A stretch of DNA of 64,000 bases from CAZYFH01 sp964646815 (GTDB lineage Bacteria > Acidobacteriota > Vicinamibacteria > Vicinamibacterales > UBA8438): NCBI GenBank assembly GCA_964646815.1, contig CAZYFH010000007.1, forward strand, positions 62,001 through 126,000, given 5' to 3'. Numbering within the stretch: the first letter of the stretch is position 1; each line of letters starts with the position of its first letter. Positions 61,917 through 64,000 of the stretch are shown here, in pieces. The position numbers were made by a program, and so were the translations under genes. The notes beneath the pieces were generated by a model, which was not told the DNA's origin, ran no database searches, and saw nothing but the letters and a program-made list of their open reading frames with translations.

Positions 61917-63222
61917 CTCCGCCCTGACCCTCCGCAATCTCCGCCAGCACGCCCTTGAGATCACACGGGCCGGTATCGCCGGTGCCGATGCCTCGGTGCT
62001 CGTGTCGCGGGCGCTCGCGGATCGGCGGATCGAGCAGGCGCTCACCGGCGGGTCGCCGATCCTCGTCTCTGCAGGGAAGGCGGCCGGCACGATGGCGGCG
62101 GCGTTCGTCGCCTTGCTCCCGGCCGCCGGGCGCCGCGGGCTGATTGCCGGCCCGCAGAGCGGTGCGGAGGTGGGCGATCTTGAGCGCTTCGTCGTCGGCC
62201 ACCCGTTGCCAGACAAGGGGAGTGTCCGCGCGGGGCGGCGCGCGCTCGAGTTCGCTCGGGACGTCGATGATACGGCGCCGCTCGTTGTGCTGCTTTCCGG
62301 TGGCGCGTCGGCCGGCCTGGCGGTGCCGCTCGTTGGGATCAGTCTGGCGGACAAAGCAACGACCACAGCAACGCTCCTCGATGCCGGCGTGACCATCGAT
62401 GGCCTGAACTGCGTCCGGAAGCATCTGTCGGCGATCAAGGGCGGCCGGCTGGCGCAGGCATCGGGTGGTCGAGTCGTGACACTCGCGATCTCCGACGTCG
62501 TCGATCCCGTACCCGACGACCCGGCTGTTATCGGCTCCGGGCCGACGTCCCCCGACCCGACCAGCTATGGGGATGCGCTCAAAATCTGCGATTCCGAGGG
62601 AGCGCGGGTGCCGGCGTCGGTCCATCGCCTCTTGGAGCGGGGGCACCGCGGCGAGCTTCCTGAGACGCCGCTGCCGGGGGACCCACGGCTCGCCGCGTCG
62701 ACGTTTCGTATCATCGGTAGTCGCGTCGACGCGCTCTGCGGCGCGCGCCGAGAGGCCGAGCGACGTGGGTTCGACGTCGTCACGATCGATACGCCGGTCA
62801 CCGGCGAAGCACGGGTCGCCGGACCGCGCTACGTTAGAGACGTCGCACGGCTGAGCTTTGAGATGCGGCGGCCCGCCTGCGTCCTGTCGGCCGGTGAGAC
62901 CACGGTGCGGGTCGTCGGGTCGGGCCGCGGCGGTCGGAACCAGGAGCTCGCGCTCTCGGCGGTGCCGCTGCTGCGCCGGCGGTTCGAGACCGCGGTCGTG
63001 GCGAGTGTCGGGACCGACGGTGTTGACGGACCGACGGATGCCGCAGGCGCCCTGGCCGACACGACGACGCTGCAGCGGGCGAGCGCCCGGGGCCTCAATC
63101 CACCGGACCGGTATCTCGACACGAACGACGCATGGTCCTTCTTCGATCCACTCGGCGACCTCATTCGCACCGGGCCCACCGAGACGAACGTCGGTGACCT
63201 CCAGGTGATGGTCATCGCCTAG
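61828..63222 (+). CDS. Glycerate 2-kinase (GckA/TtuD, MOFRL family)
   Basis: A protein of up to 464 residues that phosphorylates D-glycerate. The fold has the DUF4147 domain with TLRNLRQHALEITRAGIAGAD, SAGKAAGTMAAA (about 78), GHPLPDKGSVRAGRRAL, LLSGGASAGLAVP (about 155) and DGLNCVRKHLSAIKGGRLA (about 190), and the C-terminal MOFRL part with SAGETTVRVVGSGRGGRNQELALSA (about 350) and GTDGVDGPTDAAGA. The first 30 residues overlap the preceding small frame and look like read-through, so translation may begin nearer 61912-61924, but only rare start codons (ATT, CTG, TTG) are available there. I keep the ATG. Confidence 0.85.
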   Translation: MATSSSVSCSARLTGSRACPRGPIGNRPISSALTLRNLRQHALEITRAGIAGADASVLVSRALADRRIEQALTGGSPILVSAGKAAGTMAAAFVALLPAAGRRGLIAGPQSGAEVGDLERFVVGHPLPDKGSVRAGRRALEFARDVDDTAPLVVLLSGGASAGLAVPLVGISLADKATTTATLLDAGVTIDGLNCVRKHLSAIKGGRLAQASGGRVVTLAISDVVDPVPDDPAVIGSGPTSPDPTSYGDALKICDSEGARVPASVHRLLERGHRGELPETPLPGDPRLAASTFRIIGSRVDALCGARREAERRGFDVVTIDTPVTGEARVAGPRYVRDVARLSFEMRRPACVLSAGETTVRVVGSGRGGRNQELALSAVPLLRRRFETAVVASVGTDGVDGPTDAAGALADTTTLQRASARGLNPPDRYLDTNDAWSFFDPLGDLIRTGPTETNVGDLQVMVIA

Positions 63223-63271
63223 CAGGCCATGACGAACGTCCCACTGCATTCGGCGCTCCCCATGGGAAACG

Positions 63272-64000
63272 ATGCTCTCCGCTGACGACCTGCTCGACGC
63301 GATCCGCGCAACGATCGATCACCCGGCGACCGTCCGCGAGCTCATGCAGCGACTCCATCTACCGCGCGAGCAGCGCGTCACACTTCGCCGGCGACTGGCG
63401 TCGCTCGTCGAACGTGGCGCGCTCATTAAGATCCGGGGCCATCGATATGGGCTCCCGGATCGCATGCAGTTGGTGACGGGGCGTGTCCAAGTGCATCCGC
63501 GCGGCTTCGCGTTCGTGACGCCGGACCATCCGATGGATGGTATGAACGGCGATCTCTTTATCGCCGGTGCCAATCTCAACCAGGCCATGCACGGCGACCG
63601 CGTGGTCGCGCGGGTCGAACGACAGCGCGAGCCGGGTCGTGCGGACGGACGCATCGTGCGTGTACTGGAGCGTGCGACGACCACGCTGGTCGGGCGGTAC
63701 GAGGCCGGGGATTTCGGCGTGGGTTTCGTCGTGCCGTTCGACAGGCGGCTGGTCATGGACGTGCAGATCCCGTCCGGCGATCGAGGAGGTGCGACACCGG
63801 GGGTCATGGTCGAAGTTGAGCTGACCCGCTGGCCGACCCCGACACGGACCCCGGTGGGTCGCATCATCGATGTGCTCGGCGACATTGACGCGCCGGGGGT
63901 CGACACCCGGCTGATGATGCGAAAGCATGGGATTCCCGAGGCGTACGATGCCGACGCGGTGGCTGAGGCGCGGAGGCTAGGGTCGGAGGTCCGCCCGAAG
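63272..64000 (+). CDS. rnr: Ribonuclease R, 5' part
   Basis: The first 243 codons of a 3'-5' exoribonuclease of the RNase II/R family; the rest lies outside the window. It begins with a winged-helix-like domain (VRELMQRLHLPREQRVTLRRRLASLVERGALIKIRGHRYGL), then the cold-shock domain marked by TGRVQVHPRGFAFVTP (about 70) and GDLFIAGANLNQAMHGDRVVARV, then a second OB fold (TTTLVGRYEAGDFGVGFVVP). The catalytic RNB domain should follow. Relatives degrade structured RNA and help in rRNA quality control. It follows the glycerate kinase gene by 49 bases on the same strand. Confidence 0.92.
   Translation, partial: MLSADDLLDAIRATIDHPATVRELMQRLHLPREQRVTLRRRLASLVERGALIKIRGHRYGLPDRMQLVTGRVQVHPRGFAFVTPDHPMDGMNGDLFIAGANLNQAMHGDRVVARVERQREPGRADGRIVRVLERATTTLVGRYEAGDFGVGFVVPFDRRLVMDVQIPSGDRGGATPGVMVEVELTRWPTPTRTPVGRIIDVLGDIDAPGVDTRLMMRKHGIPEAYDADAVAEARRLGSEVRPK

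Overview
The window is a high-G+C bacterial chromosome segment packed with secreted PQQ-like beta-propeller proteins, signal-peptide-bearing hydrolases, two short CstA transporters, a MacAB-TolC-like efflux operon and an ECF sigma/anti-sigma pair. This gene content, and the many paralogues of secreted proteins of unknown function, suggest an uncultivated Acidobacteriota of the Vicinamibacterales type (subdivision 6). That assignment is inference; there is no rRNA here to test it. I see no tRNA, rRNA or CRISPR array.

Layout. 1-2764 (minus): a glycosyltransferase-like gene leaving the left edge, behind an MsbA-type ABC exporter. 2885-8223: three PQQ-like propeller proteins, one a quinoprotein alcohol dehydrogenase, with DUF423 and DUF6787 membrane proteins. 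8224-9655: a gene-poor scar with a frameshifted pseudogene, a CTAG-bordered MITE-like element, a dispersed repeat and a decayed IS200/IS605 transposase. 9656-16809 (minus): an SMP-30 lactonase, a tandem carboxymuconolactone-decarboxylase protein, an arylsulfotransferase-like lipoprotein and three tandem members of an uncharacterised secreted family, here called the DLQGIW family. 17122-28553: an esterase, a protein-kinase scrap, two tautomerases, two more WPQFRG propellers, two more DLQGIW proteins (one fused to an SGNH hydrolase), an LVIVD propeller and a type-B carboxylesterase. 28631-36026: DUF2182/DUF1326, an ABC-2 exporter, cytochrome c, a damaged AraC regulator with a tiny antisense membrane-protein gene, and an MFS/spermidine synthase-like fusion.

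36227-41985 (minus) is the most interesting locus: a tight five-gene operon of a P1-family (S58) peptidase, CstA, a small protein ending in Cys-Cys, an ArsA/GET3-like ATPase and a second CstA. I read it as a peptide or organic-acid uptake module with a dedicated ATPase and small accessory subunit. 42046-47490 carries DUF2784, a TesA-like esterase with its YbbA/YbbP-like ABC pair, a DksA-type zinc-finger protein and FolK. 47554-54235 is the efflux operon with a Spy-like protein upstream. 54441-56971 couples sigma factor, anti-sigma factor and IspH. 57184-64000 holds SpoIID, PckA, GatB, glycerate kinase and the start of RNase R.

A recurring theme is mobile DNA placed at stop codons. Three MITE-like copies begin with CTAG, and in each case that CTAG contains the TAG stop of the adjoining reading frame (gatB, the second cstA and a pseudogene).
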